This document shows, one piece after another, positions 41,181-41,255 of a stretch of DNA of 41,255 nucleotides. Source of the stretch: an uncultured Clostridia bacterium (GTDB lineage Bacteria; Bacillota; Clostridia; Christensenellales; Aristaeellaceae); contig CAKTXH010000011.1 in assembly GCA_934630975.1 (NCBI GenBank), forward strand, positions 1 through 41,255, written 5' to 3'. How positions within the stretch are numbered: the stretch's first letter is position 1; every line of letters starts with the position of its first letter. Position numbers and translations under genes: made by a program. The notes beneath the pieces were generated by a model that saw only the letters and a list, made by a program, of their open reading frames with translations, was not told where the DNA came from and did no database searches.

Positions 41181-41255
41181 GCAGATGTCTGCAAAGGGGA
41201 TGAAGTAACAGATTGCTCACTGGCCGGTGAGGGAACTGTTATGGACCATGTCCGC
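41181..41255 (+). ncRNA. Start of a structured leader RNA (cut by the window edge)
   Basis: Right after the promoter: GCAGA/TCTGC (41181-41192), then GCAAAGGGGATGAAG, then TAACAG...CTGTTA enclosing CTCAC/GTGAG, then ATGGACCATGTCC. GC-rich pairing without coding signs suggests a riboswitch or other leader. The AAAGGGGA opening resembles the start of yybP-ykoY (manganese) riboswitches, but the following bases differ from the usual AGTAG and the closing strand is outside the window. Confidence 0.4.

Noticed and set aside
40993..41208. Lys/Gly-rich 71-codon frame near the right edge
   Set aside because: It runs through the A tracts and the promoter at 41149-41177; composition comes from the purine-rich DNA.

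Overview
The window is a GC-rich chromosomal segment, densely packed with genes, from a Gram-positive anaerobe-like Firmicute, most likely an uncultured or poorly studied Clostridia lineage. The evidence is T-box leaders in front of ilvB and proS, a sporulation sigma factor SigH inside the mrnC-thyX-rlmB-rae1-sigH block, WhiA followed by a Crh-like HPr paralogue, a Mini-III RNase, a T-box-controlled class-3 ProS, and strong AGGAGG ribosome binding sites. No rRNA, CRISPR array, transposase or integrase was found.

Layout. Positions 1-5206: branched-chain amino acid operon ilvB-ilvN-ilvC-ilvD behind the tail of a T-box riboswitch. 5299-10653: RNA-metabolism and translation block (mrnC, thyX, rlmB with a 36-bp repeat tract, rae1, sigH, tRNA-Gly(CCC), tuf). 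10768-12338: an AT-richer orphan secreted protein on the minus strand, divergent from a HIT protein. 12873-16166: ATP-grasp, radical SAM and DUF1015 genes in a tight row. 16198-17076: a lone Bro-N (phage antirepressor-like) gene. 17207-19130: pyruvate kinase. 19183-21226: membrane zinc peptidase, whiA and a Crh-like HPr. 21245-23070: T-box and proS. 23125-27962: two tandem paralogous GT-C/YfhO-like membrane proteins and a DUF3877-like gene. 28136-30487 (minus): a fused FeoA-FeoB ferrous iron transporter. 30605-37043: another large membrane protein, a DUF1836 regulator, a zinc-ribbon/peptidoglycan-binding protein, an L,D-transpeptidase and a DUF2142 membrane protein. 37192-40743: a polar amino acid ABC transporter (ATPase, binding protein, two permeases). 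40744-41255: no gene; a strong promoter and the start of what looks like a structured leader RNA at the right edge.

The genes form several functional sets: branched-chain amino acid synthesis answering to tRNA charging; RNA decay, rRNA methylation and sporulation commitment; glycolysis end-step with carbon-state sensing (Crh-like); and an envelope set of GT-C-like membrane enzymes, an L,D-transpeptidase and a PG-binding protein. The most unusual structures seen are non-coding: a modular, hairpin-rich, MITE-like repeat with terminal inverted repeats occurring on both sides of the solute-binding protein gene (related right-hand half also between ilvN and ilvC), a 12-bp perfect palindrome over the promoter of the zinc peptidase, and a possible manganese-type or novel leader RNA at the end. 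Start codons were moved from the longest open frame wherever a ribosome binding site or promoter decided the matter; each case is stated. GC remarks are by eye, not computed.
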